From NCBI RefSeq assembly GCF_000497445.1, contig NZ_CM002285.1, positions 4,999,574-5,063,573 on the forward strand: a stretch of DNA of 64,000 nucleotides, given 5' to 3'. The DNA is from Streptomyces roseochromogenus subsp. oscitans DS 12.976 (GTDB lineage Bacteria; Actinomycetota; Actinomycetes; Streptomycetales; Streptomycetaceae). Numbering within the stretch: the stretch's first letter is position 1; the number at the start of each line of letters is the position of its first letter. The position numbers and the translations under genes are program-made. This document shows positions 8,430 to 16,855 of this stretch, in pieces. The notes beneath the pieces were generated by a model. It ran no database searches and was not told where the DNA came from. It saw only the letters and a program-made list of their open reading frames with translations.

Positions 8430-8795
8430 GTAAGTCACCGCCCCTGGTGGGTAGTTCCGTCTGCCCCCTGCGGTGTGCAGAGGTCAGGCCTCATTGTCGC
8501 CGACAACGTCGCCAACGTATGTCGACTTGACGTCATTGACTGGCGGGTTTCGTACGAATAGCCCGTACGGTCACTCTATGTATCACGGCAGGTCACGCCG
8601 GGCAACGAGGTCCGACCGGAACCTGTCGTGTGGTTCTGTCGTTGTCCTCCTTTACGACCTGGCGCGGTTTCTGACGGCCGGTCGGGTGAGGCGTCGACAC
8701 GATGTTCTCATGGCGGGGGCGCGGAAAACGGCCAAGGCCCCGGCGGTGTGGGTCGCCGGGGTCTTGACGTGCGGTGCGGCGGTGCGGCGGTGCGG
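8430..8795. other. upstream region of the secretion-like operon, no gene
   Basis: I see no convincing gene in this stretch. It holds two perfect palindromes, TTGTCG-C-CGACAA at 8494-8506 and TTCGTACGAA at 8549-8558. Either could be a regulator site for the minus-strand operon. The right-hand end carries the transcription terminator of the decayed protease. Confidence 0.5.
8734..8765 (-). terminator. hairpin downstream of the decayed S53 gene
   Basis: The arms AAGGCCCCGGCG and CGCCGGGGTCTT pair over 12 bases with one G-T and an 8-base loop. There is no long T-run, as is usual in Streptomyces. Confidence 0.6.
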
Positions 8796-9277
8796 TCAGC
8801 CGGTGAAGGCCGACGTGCCCTCCGGGGTACTCCAGCCGGTCGGGCCGTCGTAGCCCGATTGGGCGGTGCACAGATAGCTGGGGGAGCGGGTGCCGTTGTT
8901 GCCGCTGGTGACGTCGTTCAGGGCGGAGGCGCCGGCCGCGGCCGAGACGTCACCGGCTCCGTCCAGCCGTGGGAGGCGGAGGAGGACGTGGAGAGAGCCG
9001 TACCGTCCACCGCCGTCACGTACTTCGAGGCGGCCGGGTACTCGGCGCCGTAGCCCCCGTCGCCGGCGCTGATGGTGATGGCGACGCCCGGGTGGTTGAA
9101 GTAGGAGGAGTCGTACGACGTGTCCGACGACGACTCTCAGCCGCCGTAGCTGTTCGGCACGTACGTGGCGCCCAGCTTGACGGCCCCGTTCACGGCGGTG
9201 CCCAGGCCGGCGAGGGCGAGTGCGGCGGTGGCTGCGAAGGCGGTGCCGGGGCGGCGCCGGTGGCCGGGTGCGGCCGT
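8796..9277 (-). pseudogene. decayed S53 (sedolisin) protease, doubly deleted paralogue of the next gene
   Basis: The reverse strand encodes recognisable pieces of the 455-residue protease at 9421-10788, in order: a signal-like helix, the region around its residues 231-311, and the last 45 residues. A first deletion joins the signal peptide directly to the catalytic domain inside a shared Leu-Gly-Thr-Ala sequence. A TGA replaces a Ser codon (near 9138-9140) just after NSYGG. A second deletion removes about 95 residues, including the catalytic Ser motif GGTSAS, and shifts the frame. No start codon remains in frame. The C-terminal codons, up to TSAF, are still close to the intact copy, so the decay is recent. 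Confidence 0.85.
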
Positions 9278-9303
9278 GGATCTGTCTCACGGGAGTCGGA
9301 CAG

Positions 9304-9342
9304 GGAAGACGGGCCGCGGCCGGCTGCCGTGGCCCGTCTTCC
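9304..9342 (-). terminator. terminator of the S53 protease gene
   Basis: A perfect 12-bp stem, GGAAGACGGGCC with GGCCCGTCTTCC, surrounds a 15-base GC-rich loop. It lies about 80 bases past the stop at 9421. Confidence 0.75.
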
Positions 9343-9420
9343 TTCCGTGCCGCCGAGGGGACCCCACGTCCCCCTCAACCGGCGGCTCCCCGTGACCCGA
9401 CGGGGCGGATCAGGCGGTGC

Positions 9421-10788
9421 TCAGCTGGCGCCGAAGGCGGACGTGCCCTGTGGGGTGCCCCAGCCGGTCGGGCCGTCGTAGCCGGACCGCGCGGTGCAGA
9501 AGTACGACGTCGAGCAGGTGCCGTTGCTGCCGCTGGTGACGTCGTTCAGGGCGGAGGTGCCGGCCGCGTTGTACGGGTACCGGGCCGGGTAGTCGCTGCT
9601 GCCCGGGGTGCCGGCGAGGGCGTAGACCGAGGCGATGATCGGCGAGGAGGCGCTGGTGCCGCCGTAGGTGTTCCAGCCGGTGCCGTCGGAGCCGTAGGAG
9701 TCGTAGACCGAGACGCCGGTGGCGGGGTCGGCCACGGCGGACACGTCGGCGATCATGCGCTTGGAGCAGCCGCTGTCGGTCTGCCAGCTGGGCTTGGCGT
9801 CGTAGGCGGAGCAGCCGGAGCCGGTGCCCTCGGTGCTGGAGGTGTTCCAGACGCTCTCGGTCCAGCCGCGGCTGTTGGAGGAGGTCTTCAGGGCGGTGCC
9901 GCCGACGGCGGTCACGTACTTCGAGGCGGCCGGGTACTCGGCGCCGTAGCCCTCGTCGCCGGCGCTCGCGGTGATGGCGACGCCCGGGTGCTTGTAGTAC
10001 GAGGTGTCGTACGTCGTGTCGGAGGAGGACTCCGAGCCGCCGTAGCTGTTGGAGACGAACTTGGCGCCCAGCTTGACGGCCTCGTTCACCGCGGTGCCCA
10101 GGTTGGCGTCGCTCGCGGACTTGGCCTCGACGAGCAGGATGTTGCAGTTCGGGCAGGTCGCGCTGACCATGTCGAGGTCGAGGGACTCCTCACCGGCCCA
10201 GCCGCTGTCGGCCGAGGGCAGGGAGGTGGTGGAGCCGGTCTGGGAGACCTTGGTGAAGCAGCCGTTGTCGCTGGTGCAGTCCGGCAGGCCGTAGTAGGAC
10301 CGGTAGGTCGCGAGGTCGGCCTCGGCGTTCGGGTCGTCGTAGGCGTCGACGATGGCGACGGTCTCGCCCGAGCCGTTGGAGGAGGCGGCGGAGGCCAGGC
10401 CGTAGGCCGACTGGATGTCCGAGGGGCCGTAGCCGGTGGGGGAGTCGGACGCGGCGTTCGGCTTGACCGTCCTGGGCGCGATGCCCTTGAGCGCGGCCTG
10501 CTTCTCCATGAAGGCGGTGGTACCGCCGGTGACGCGCAGGGCGTCGCAGGCGGCGTAGCCCTTCTTCGGGGTGGCGCCGCACGCCTTCTCGTACCGCACA
10601 TGGGCCTTGGCGACCTGGGCGGCTACGGCCTTGGCGCTCACCTTGTGGCTCGTGGCGGCGGTGTCCGCGCTGGCGTGGGCGGCGGTGCCGAGTCCGGCGA
10701 CGACGAGCGCGGCGGCACCGAAGGCGGCCGAGCCGATCCGGGCCCATCTACCGCGTATGTGGGGGAAGTCGGGAGTGGTCGTACGCAA
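9421..10788 (-). CDS. secreted S53 (sedolisin/kumamolisin-type) serine peptidase
   Basis: This 455-residue exported protease has a signal peptide (residues 17-40, ending AHASA), a short propeptide and the sedolisin catalytic domain. The Ser-Glu-Asp catalytic set is visible: Glu200/Glu201 with Asp204/Asp206 in GEESLDLD, the oxyanion Asp278 in SAGDEGYG and Ser379 in GGTSASSP. A calcium-site Asp is likely in GYDGPTGWG near the C-terminus. The start is a TTG (10788) with GGAGG seven bases upstream. The propeptide is shorter than in fungal sedolisins, as expected for the bacterial S53 group. A decayed tandem copy lies immediately downstream. Confidence 0.92.
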   Translation of the reverse strand: MRTTTPDFPHIRGRWARIGSAAFGAAALVVAGLGTAAHASADTAATSHKVSAKAVAAQVAKAHVRYEKACGATPKKGYAACDALRVTGGTTAFMEKQAALKGIAPRTVKPNAASDSPTGYGPSDIQSAYGLASAASSNGSGETVAIVDAYDDPNAEADLATYRSYYGLPDCTSDNGCFTKVSQTGSTTSLPSADSGWAGEESLDLDMVSATCPNCNILLVEAKSASDANLGTAVNEAVKLGAKFVSNSYGGSESSSDTTYDTSYYKHPGVAITASAGDEGYGAEYPAASKYVTAVGGTALKTSSNSRGWTESVWNTSSTEGTGSGCSAYDAKPSWQTDSGCSKRMIADVSAVADPATGVSVYDSYGSDGTGWNTYGGTSASSPIIASVYALAGTPGSSDYPARYPYNAAGTSALNDVTSGSNGTCSTSYFCTARSGYDGPTGWGTPQGTSAFGAS

Positions 10789-11113
10789 GGTACAGCCTCC
10801 TGGAAGTGGTGGACAGAGGCCTGCGGGTGTGGGGTTCCACCGATGGGTGACCGGTGGGGGCGGCGGCCCGCGACGACCTTCGCTTGTTGAGTACGCGACA
10901 ACAAGGGGCTTTCGGAATCCTGACTCCCGCCTTACCCAAGACGGTTGACGGCTTACTGATCAATGGCCGTGTGCTGGCTCTGTGCTGGTTGCCGCTTGAC
11001 CCTGTGCACAGCCTGGTCGCGGAGTGCGGGCTACGCGCGTAACTGCTCCAACCGCTCCGCTCTGGCTGCTCCAACTGCTCCAACTGCTCCAACTGCTCCG
11101 TGGCTGACGCGTG
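10789..11113. other. protease upstream region with a 9-bp tandem repeat
   Basis: There is no gene here. Between 11041 and 11100 the 9-mer CTCCAACTG and near copies occur in tandem. The rest should contain the protease promoter, but I could not identify clear -35/-10 boxes. Confidence 0.5.
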
Positions 11114-11728
11114 TTATCGCGGCCGGAGTCCGTTCAGCAGCAGGTGGACGTGTTCGGCCAGGCCGTTCATCGCTTCCTCGGCGTCCAGCGCGCAGCTGGC
11201 GATGAGCGCGGCGAGGCCGTGCAGGCTCGCGGCGGCGACCATGGTGATCCGCTCGGGGTCGCCCGGCACGATCTCGCCGCGCTCCTGGGCGTCGGCGACC
11301 ATCCGGGTGAGGGAGCCGAGGGACTGGTCGACGGCCGCGGCGAGCCGGTCGGAGCTGTCGGGGTCGTGCTTGCGCGCGAACATCAGCTCCAGCAGCTCGG
11401 GGTTCTCGACGGCGAAGCCGAGGTAGGCGCGCGCCAGCGCGGTCATCCGCCCCTCGAAGTCGAGGCCGGGGTGCAGGGTGGCGGTGGTCAGGGCCCGGTT
11501 CAGGCGCTCGTATCCGTCCAGCGCGAGGGCGTCGAGCAGGGCCTGCTTGTCCTTGAAGTGCCGGCCGGGGGCCGCGTGGCTCACGCCGATGTCCCGGGCC
11601 AGCTCGCGCAGGGACAGGGCGCCGGCCCCCTTGTCCCGCAGGGTGCGCTCGGCGCTCTTGAGCAGGGCGGCGCGCAGGTCTCCGTGGTGGTAGGGACGGC
11701 TCGGGGGTGAGGAGGACGGGCGCGGCAT
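11114..11728 (-). CDS. TetR/AcrR-family transcriptional regulator
   Basis: This 204-residue regulator has an N-terminal helix-turn-helix of TetR type (about residues 15-60; YHHGDLRAALLKSAE, then LSLRELARDIGVSHAAPGRHFKDK) and an all-helical ligand domain. I start at the ATG at 11728, since TACGAT ends 7 bases upstream and no ribosome binding site exists; ATG 11737 is possible. It diverges from the dehydrogenase at 11791, and the 62 bases between contain a TGTC-GTT-GACA inverted repeat and two TTGTCGwTG direct repeats. By analogy with such pairs it probably represses the dehydrogenase and itself. The ligand is unknown. Confidence 0.9.
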   Translation of the reverse strand: MPRPSSSPPSRPYHHGDLRAALLKSAERTLRDKGAGALSLRELARDIGVSHAAPGRHFKDKQALLDALALDGYERLNRALTTATLHPGLDFEGRMTALARAYLGFAVENPELLELMFARKHDPDSSDRLAAAVDQSLGSLTRMVADAQERGEIVPGDPERITMVAAASLHGLAALIASCALDAEEAMNGLAEHVHLLLNGLRPR

Positions 11729-11750
11729 GCGCACCATCGTATCGGGATGT

Positions 11751-11790
11751 TGTCGTTGACAGCTTTGTTGTCGATGCCTACATTCGGTGC
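11751..11790 (+). promoter_or_regulatory. consensus promoter for the SDR gene with overlapping operator
   Basis: TTGACA at 11756-11761 and TACATT at 11779-11784 are separated by exactly 17 bases, and the ATG follows 6 bases after the -10 box. A leaderless transcript is therefore expected. The inverted repeat TGTCGTTGACA overlaps the -35 box and is a candidate TetR operator. Confidence 0.75.
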
Positions 11791-12690
11791 ATGGCTGATA
11801 CGAAGTGGAACGTGACCCACCTGCCCGACTTCTCCGGCCGTACGGTCGTGATCACCGGCGCCAACAGCGGCCTCGGCCTCGTGACCGCCGAGGCGCTGGC
11901 CCGAGCCGGGGCGCATGTGGTGTTCGCCGTACGGGACCTCGCGCGGGGCGGCGCCGCCGCGGCGCGGGTGGGCGGCAGCACCGAGGTGCGCCGCCTGGAC
12001 CTGGCCGACCTGGACTCGGTACGGGAGTTCGCGGACTCCTGGGACCGCCCCCTGGACCTGCTGATCAACAACGCGGGCGTGATGATGCTGCCGGAGCAGC
12101 GCACCAAGCAGGGCTTCGAGATGCAGTTCGGTACGAACCACCTCGGGCACTTCGCGCTGACCAACCTGCTGCTGCCGCGGGTGACGGACCGGGTGGTGAC
12201 GCTGTCGTCCGGGCTGCACCGCGGAGGCGACGGAGTGATCCACTTCGAGGACGTGAACCTGCGGGGCCGCTACACCCCGACCCGCGCCTACGCCCAGTCC
12301 AAGCTGGCCAATCTCCTGTTCACCCTGGAGCTGCAGCGCCGCCTCACCGAGGCCGGATCCCCGGTCCGCGCCCTCGCCGCGCACCCCGGTTACGCGGCCA
12401 CCAACCTCCAGAGCCACCATGCGAACCCCCTGGCCAGGGCCTTCATGGCTGTCGGCAACAAGGTCTTCGCGCAGAGCGACAAGGCCGGTGCTCTGCCCAC
12501 TCTCTATGCCGCGAGCCAGGACCTCCCCGGCGCGTCCTACGTCGGCCCCGCCGGACTCGGCGAGATGCGTGGCGCCCCCACGCTGGTCGGCCGCAGCGCG
12601 GCGGCCAGCGACCCGGAGGCGGCCCGCCGGCTGTGGACGCTGTCGGAGGAGCTGACGGGAGTGACGTGGGGTCTGAAGCCGACCGTCTGA
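11791..12690 (+). CDS. short-chain dehydrogenase/reductase
   Basis: This 299-residue NAD(P)-dependent oxidoreductase has the Rossmann motif TGANSGLG (about residue 20), NNAGVMM and the active-site pair YAQSK, with the catalytic Ser in LSSGLH. Length and motifs match the retinol dehydrogenase/WW-domain oxidoreductase-like branch of SDRs. The substrate cannot be told. The ATG at 11791 is placed by the promoter that ends 6 bases upstream. It is regulated, most likely, by the divergent TetR gene. Confidence 0.92.
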   Translation: MADTKWNVTHLPDFSGRTVVITGANSGLGLVTAEALARAGAHVVFAVRDLARGGAAAARVGGSTEVRRLDLADLDSVREFADSWDRPLDLLINNAGVMMLPEQRTKQGFEMQFGTNHLGHFALTNLLLPRVTDRVVTLSSGLHRGGDGVIHFEDVNLRGRYTPTRAYAQSKLANLLFTLELQRRLTEAGSPVRALAAHPGYAATNLQSHHANPLARAFMAVGNKVFAQSDKAGALPTLYAASQDLPGASYVGPAGLGEMRGAPTLVGRSAAASDPEAARRLWTLSEELTGVTWGLKPTV

Positions 12691-12746
12691 AGGTGACCGT
12701 CTGAAGCTGAAGTCGGACGCCTGAAGCTGAAGTCTGCCGCCTGAAG
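12673..12746 (+). repeat. CTGAAG repeat array across the SDR stop codon
   Basis: CTGAAG occurs seven times between 12673 and 12746 with spacings of 14 or 6 bases, beginning inside the last codons of the SDR gene. The remaining bases to 12993 hold the leader of the next gene and nothing else that I recognise. Confidence 0.7.
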
Positions 12747-12993
12747 GGCGGGCGCGGGAGGCTGCGCTGTGGGCCGATTGTCAGAGCTGTAACGTAACGT
12801 AATCATCTGTGTTCGTAGTGCAAATGGAGGTGAGACGGAGGCGGGACAAGAAGGTGCCCAGTACGGTGGGTGACGTCGCTGCTGGCGACATGCCTCTGGA
12901 CGGCCAAGCTCAGCCGCCGTAGGGAGGTTTCACAGGAAAATCTCAGTGAAGTCGGAGCGGGTTTCTCACTTTCGTGGGACAGAGTGAGGACTG

Positions 12994-13764
12994 ATGGAGC
13001 GCATCTCACGCATCACGGTCACCTCGCGTCCCGCGTTGCTCGGCGCTGTGGTGATGCTCGCCCTGACGTCGGCGTCCGTGGCGACTGCCGATGACGGGCC
13101 GGGGCCCCTCGGGGTCACCGCCGACGTCGTCGCGACGCGGCAGACGGCGCGGGTCGGCGCGCTGTTCGGCGCGGACCGGGCCGACAGCCTGCGCGGCGGG
13201 CACTTCTGCACGGCCTCGGTCGTGCACAGCCCCCAGGGTGACCTCATCGTCACCGCCGCGCACTGCGTGAGCGACACCGGTACCGACCTGGTGTTCGTGC
13301 CTGGCTACCGGGACGGGAAGGCGCCGTTCGGGGTGTGGAAGGTGGGGCAGCGCTATCTGCCCGACGGGTGGGCCAAGGACCAGGACGAGGACAGCGACCT
13401 GGCCTTCGCCACCGTCGACGACGTGGACGACAAGCCGATCGAGGACGTGGTGGGAGCCAACCGGTTCATGGTCGGCACGGCCACCGGCGCCACCGCCGTG
13501 ACCGTCATCGGCTACCCCGACTCCCGCGAGGCGCCCATCAGGTGCACCAACAAGCCGACCGCGCACAGCAGCACCCAGCAGCGCATCAACTGCCCTGCCT
13601 TCACCAGCGGCACCAGCGGCAGCCCCTGGATCAACGGCGACGGCCAGGTCGTCGGCGTCCTCGGCGGCCACGAGGAGGGCGGCTCGACGGACGACGTGTC
13701 GTACAGCGTGGCCCTGGGGAGAGAGGCGGCCGAGCTGTACAAGGACGCGACCGCCGAACCCTGA
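12994..13764 (+). CDS. secreted trypsin-like (S1) serine protease
   Basis: This 256-residue exported protease has a signal peptide (residues 10-33, ending SVATA). The catalytic triad is clear: His in VTAAHC, Asp in DSDLAF and Ser in TSGTSGSPW. A Cys pair around the His loop (HFCTAS and AAHC) and another around RCTNK/INC are disulphide candidates. The size fits the glutamyl endopeptidase/trypsin-like group without extra domains. ATG 12994 has GTGAGGA just upstream. It may process secreted or wall proteins; the target is unknown. Confidence 0.9.
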   Translation: MERISRITVTSRPALLGAVVMLALTSASVATADDGPGPLGVTADVVATRQTARVGALFGADRADSLRGGHFCTASVVHSPQGDLIVTAAHCVSDTGTDLVFVPGYRDGKAPFGVWKVGQRYLPDGWAKDQDEDSDLAFATVDDVDDKPIEDVVGANRFMVGTATGATAVTVIGYPDSREAPIRCTNKPTAHSSTQQRINCPAFTSGTSGSPWINGDGQVVGVLGGHEEGGSTDDVSYSVALGREAAELYKDATAEP

Positions 13765-13824
13765 CAGACCTCTGACAGACCTCTGAGAGAGATCCCTGAC
13801 AGATCTCTGACAGATCCCTGAGAC
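13761..13824 (+). repeat. two triplets of 11-bp phased CTGACAGA repeats
   Basis: CTGA[CG]A[GC]A-type units start at 13761, 13772, 13783, 13796, 13807 and 13818. The spacing is 11, 11, 13, 11 and 11, and each triplet ends in a CTGAGA variant. The array lies between the protease stop and the kinase start and could be a regulator binding array or a slipped-strand repeat. Confidence 0.8.
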
Positions 13825-13893
13825 CCCCGGACCGCCCACTGGATCCGTGAGACATCCCGGACCGTCAACTGATCTTCGTGGCAAGGTGTGTCC

Positions 13894-15624
13894 GTGGATG
13901 CGCTCAAGCCTCAGGACCCGCCGTACATAGGCACACACACGCTGCTCGCCCGGCTCGGGGCGGGTGGGATGGGACAGGTCTATCTCGGGCGGTCGCCCGG
14001 CGGGCGGCTCGTCGCCATCAAGGTGATCCGGGACGAGATCACCGACCATCCCGAGGCACTGGCCCGGTTCCGCCGCGAGGTGGAGACGGCGCGGGCGGTC
14101 CGGAGTGCCTACACGGCCAACCTCATTGACGCCTCGTTGGACAGCGCCCCCTACTGGCTGGCCACGGAGTACGTCACCGGACCCACCCTCGCCCAGGCCG
14201 TCGCCGAACGCGGTCCGCTGCCCGCCGAGACCTGCCGCGCCCTGTGCGCCGCGCTCGCCGAGGGCCTCGCCGCGGTCCACGCACACGGCGTCACCCACCG
14301 GGACCTCAAACCGCAGAACGTCATCCTCGCCGCCCAGGGCCCGCAGCTCATCGACTTCGGCATCGCCCGCGGCGTCGGTCAGACCGCCCTCACCGACGCC
14401 GGGTTCGCGCCCGGCACACCCGGCTTCACCGCCCCCGAGGTGCTGCTGCGCAACGAGGTCGGTCCCCCGGCCGACGTGTTCGCCCTCGGCGCCACCCTCG
14501 CCTACGCGGCGACCGGCCGGGCACCCTTCGGCAACGGCGACCCGAACGGCGTCAGCTACCGCGCGGTCCACGAGCCCGTCGACCTGACCGGCGTCGCACC
14601 GGAGCTGGCCGCCCTGATCGAGGCATGCGTGGCCAAGGAGGCCGCCGCCCGGCCGGGGCTCGCCGAGGTGATCGCACGGTGCGGGGTGCGGTCCGCGCTC
14701 GTGGAGGACCCGTTCTACGCCGGCCTCGCCGCACTGGGCGAGGCCGCACCGCAGACCCCGACGCCGCCGGTACGGCAGCCGGTGGCGCCGCCAGCGGCTC
14801 CGCCGGTGGGGCCGCACGACCTGCCGACGGTGGGGCCGGCGCCGTACGGCCCGCCGGGTTACCCGCCCGGTTACACCCCCACTCAGATGACCCAGCCGGG
14901 CCGCCGCCCGGGCAAGCGGTGGCTGGCGGCCGTGGCGGTGGGGCTCGTGGTGGGCGCCGGCACGGCCACGGCGGCCGTGGTGCTCACCCAGCAGGGGGAC
15001 GGCAAGGACGGCGCGGGAGGCCGGGCTTCCGCGAGTGCGCACGCCACTGCGTCCAAGGCGGCCGACGGCAAGGGCGGCGCGCCCGCCTACGCGGGTGACG
15101 ACATCGACCGCACCTTCTGGCAGTCGTCGACGGGACGGTGCCAGCTGCCGGCCGAGGAAAGCGCGCCCGCCGGCTTCCTCACCTCCCTGTCCGACCCCGA
15201 CGACCCCAGCAAGGGCGGGGAGCGCCCGGTCTTCGACCACAAGGTCAAGATCGGGTTCGGGACCAACGGCTACGCCTCGACCCCTGGGGAGTCCGGGACC
15301 CACGCCCCGTACTACGTGACCGTCAGCGTGAAGCCGCCGCACGAGATCGACTCGAGCACCGGAAAACCCGCCCCCGGAGTGCTCACGCAGAACGTGACCC
15401 TGGGGTACACCAGCAAGCCCGTGGACCTCTACGGCGGTGGCACGTCCGGCTGGAAGTACCTCACCTACCCGGACGACTTCCGTACCTGGCATCCGAACGG
15501 GAAGACGTCCTGGCCCGCCGTCCCGCTCGCCAACGATCCCGGTGACTGGACCGTCCAGTGGCACCACATCCGCACACCCCACGACTACAGCAGCGTCATG
15601 TGCGGTGGCTTCGCTGTGAAATGA
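13894..15624 (+). CDS. membrane Ser/Thr protein kinase (PASTA-less PknB type)
   Basis: This 576-residue kinase has the Hanks motifs in order: GAGGMGQVY (P-loop), the Lys in VAIKVI, HRDLKPQN (catalytic loop), DFGIA and APEVL. A Pro-rich linker (about 285-335) leads to one transmembrane helix (WLAAVAVGLVVGAGTATAAVV) and an extracellular domain of about 190 residues with Cys-containing ends, which I do not recognise. The outer domain probably senses a wall or secreted signal. I prefer the GTG at 13894, seven bases after AAGG, over the GTG at 13888. The phased repeats at 13761-13824 lie just upstream. Confidence 0.9.
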   Translation: MDALKPQDPPYIGTHTLLARLGAGGMGQVYLGRSPGGRLVAIKVIRDEITDHPEALARFRREVETARAVRSAYTANLIDASLDSAPYWLATEYVTGPTLAQAVAERGPLPAETCRALCAALAEGLAAVHAHGVTHRDLKPQNVILAAQGPQLIDFGIARGVGQTALTDAGFAPGTPGFTAPEVLLRNEVGPPADVFALGATLAYAATGRAPFGNGDPNGVSYRAVHEPVDLTGVAPELAALIEACVAKEAAARPGLAEVIARCGVRSALVEDPFYAGLAALGEAAPQTPTPPVRQPVAPPAAPPVGPHDLPTVGPAPYGPPGYPPGYTPTQMTQPGRRPGKRWLAAVAVGLVVGAGTATAAVVLTQQGDGKDGAGGRASASAHATASKAADGKGGAPAYAGDDIDRTFWQSSTGRCQLPAEESAPAGFLTSLSDPDDPSKGGERPVFDHKVKIGFGTNGYASTPGESGTHAPYYVTVSVKPPHEIDSSTGKPAPGVLTQNVTLGYTSKPVDLYGGGTSGWKYLTYPDDFRTWHPNGKTSWPAVPLANDPGDWTVQWHHIRTPHDYSSVMCGGFAVK

Positions 15625-15680
15625 CGCCACATCACGCCGAAAGCGTCTTGAACCGCTCCGGCATGGGGGAAAGTTGAACC

Positions 15681-16682
15681 GTGCGGAAGGTATGGGTGGT
15701 TGGTGGGGCGGCCGTCGGGCTCGGGCTGAGCTTCGTCATGCTGCTCGTCGTCGGGGTGTACGTCGTCGCCGGGAACCTCCTCAACGGGGTCACGTCGGGA
15801 GGCCGGGGGCTTGCCAAGGGGGCCGTGCCGGCTGCCTACCAGTCGCTCGTGCAGAAGTGGGGCAACCTGTGCCCGGCGATCACCCCGGCGCTGCTCGCCG
15901 CCCAGTTGTACCAGGAGAGTGGCTGGAACCCGACCATCGTCAGCCCGGCCGACGCGCAGGGCATCGCGCAGTTCATCCCGAGCACCTGGGCCACGCACGG
16001 CATCGACGGCAACGGTGACGGCAAGCGGGACGTCTGGGACCCCAACGACGCGATTCCGTCGGCCGCTTCGTACGACTGCGAGTTGGCGAAGTATGTGAAG
16101 GACGTCCCGGGCAACGTCTCCGACAACATGCTCGCCGCCTACAACGCCGGTGCGTACCGCGTCATAAGGGCCGGCGGGGTCCCGGCCATCGCCGAGACGC
16201 AGGACTACGTCAAGCGGATCCGCAGCCTCTCACAGAGCTTCGCCGCGCCCGTCAGCCGGATCAGCCCCACCCAACAGGCCGCCGGTGCCATCGGGTTCGC
16301 CCAGAGCAAGCTCGGTACGCAATATCTGTGGGGCGGGGAGGGGACCGCTGAGCAGGGCGGGCGGTTCGACTGTTCGGGCTTGACGCAGGCCTCGTACGCG
16401 AAGGTGGGGATCACGCTTCCGCGGGTGGCCAACGACCAGTACAACGCCGGCCCGCATCCCTCGCGGGATCAGCTTCTGCCGGGTGATCTGGTGTTCTTCT
16501 CCACCGACCTCAGCGATTCGCGGGCCATCCATCACGTGGGTATCTATGTGGGCGGCGGGTACATGATCGACGCGCCGCGCACGGGGGCCGTCATCCGGTT
16601 CGATCCCATCGACACCTCCGACTACTTCGGCGCCACGCGCGTCACCGCGGATGGCGCGAAAGCGCTCCCCACGACGGTTTGA
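15681..16682 (+). CDS. bifunctional lytic transglycosylase - NlpC/P60 peptidoglycan hydrolase
   Basis: This 333-residue membrane-anchored wall enzyme has one N-terminal helix (residues 4-33). An SLT domain follows (about 50-170), with catalytic Glu in LYQESGWNP and the motifs GIAQFIPSTW and AAYNAGAYRV. A C-terminal NlpC/P60 domain has Cys in RFDCSGLTQAS, His in AIHHVGIYVG and the following polar residue. This SLT plus NlpC/P60 fusion is the architecture of CwlT/VirB1-like enzymes that open the wall for conjugation machines in Gram-positives. With the VirB-like operon at 1-8.4 kb it may be the missing VirB1. The GTG at 15681 follows GGGGGAAAG. Confidence 0.9.
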   Translation: MRKVWVVGGAAVGLGLSFVMLLVVGVYVVAGNLLNGVTSGGRGLAKGAVPAAYQSLVQKWGNLCPAITPALLAAQLYQESGWNPTIVSPADAQGIAQFIPSTWATHGIDGNGDGKRDVWDPNDAIPSAASYDCELAKYVKDVPGNVSDNMLAAYNAGAYRVIRAGGVPAIAETQDYVKRIRSLSQSFAAPVSRISPTQQAAGAIGFAQSKLGTQYLWGGEGTAEQGGRFDCSGLTQASYAKVGITLPRVANDQYNAGPHPSRDQLLPGDLVFFSTDLSDSRAIHHVGIYVGGGYMIDAPRTGAVIRFDPIDTSDYFGATRVTADGAKALPTTV

Positions 16683-16855
16683 GCGGGTGTGCACCCTGCG
16701 TGAACCACCCCCCTGAGCTGCGATGATGAGTCTCTCTTCGATAACGTCTGGGTGATCATTCAGTGGAGTGTGGAACGTATTGATGGGGCTCATGCGTTCC
16801 TGTTGACGTACGCACACGAGGTGCGTCCGGTGGACGACGAAGGGGCCACAGCACC

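Noticed and set aside
8593..8871. 92-codon minus-strand frame near the protease relic
   Set aside because: Pro/Arg-rich, overlaps the terminator hairpin and the relic; no ribosome binding site.
13006..15630. Minus-strand frame opposite the protease and kinase genes
   Set aside because: No motif; caused by third-position GC bias of the plus-strand genes.
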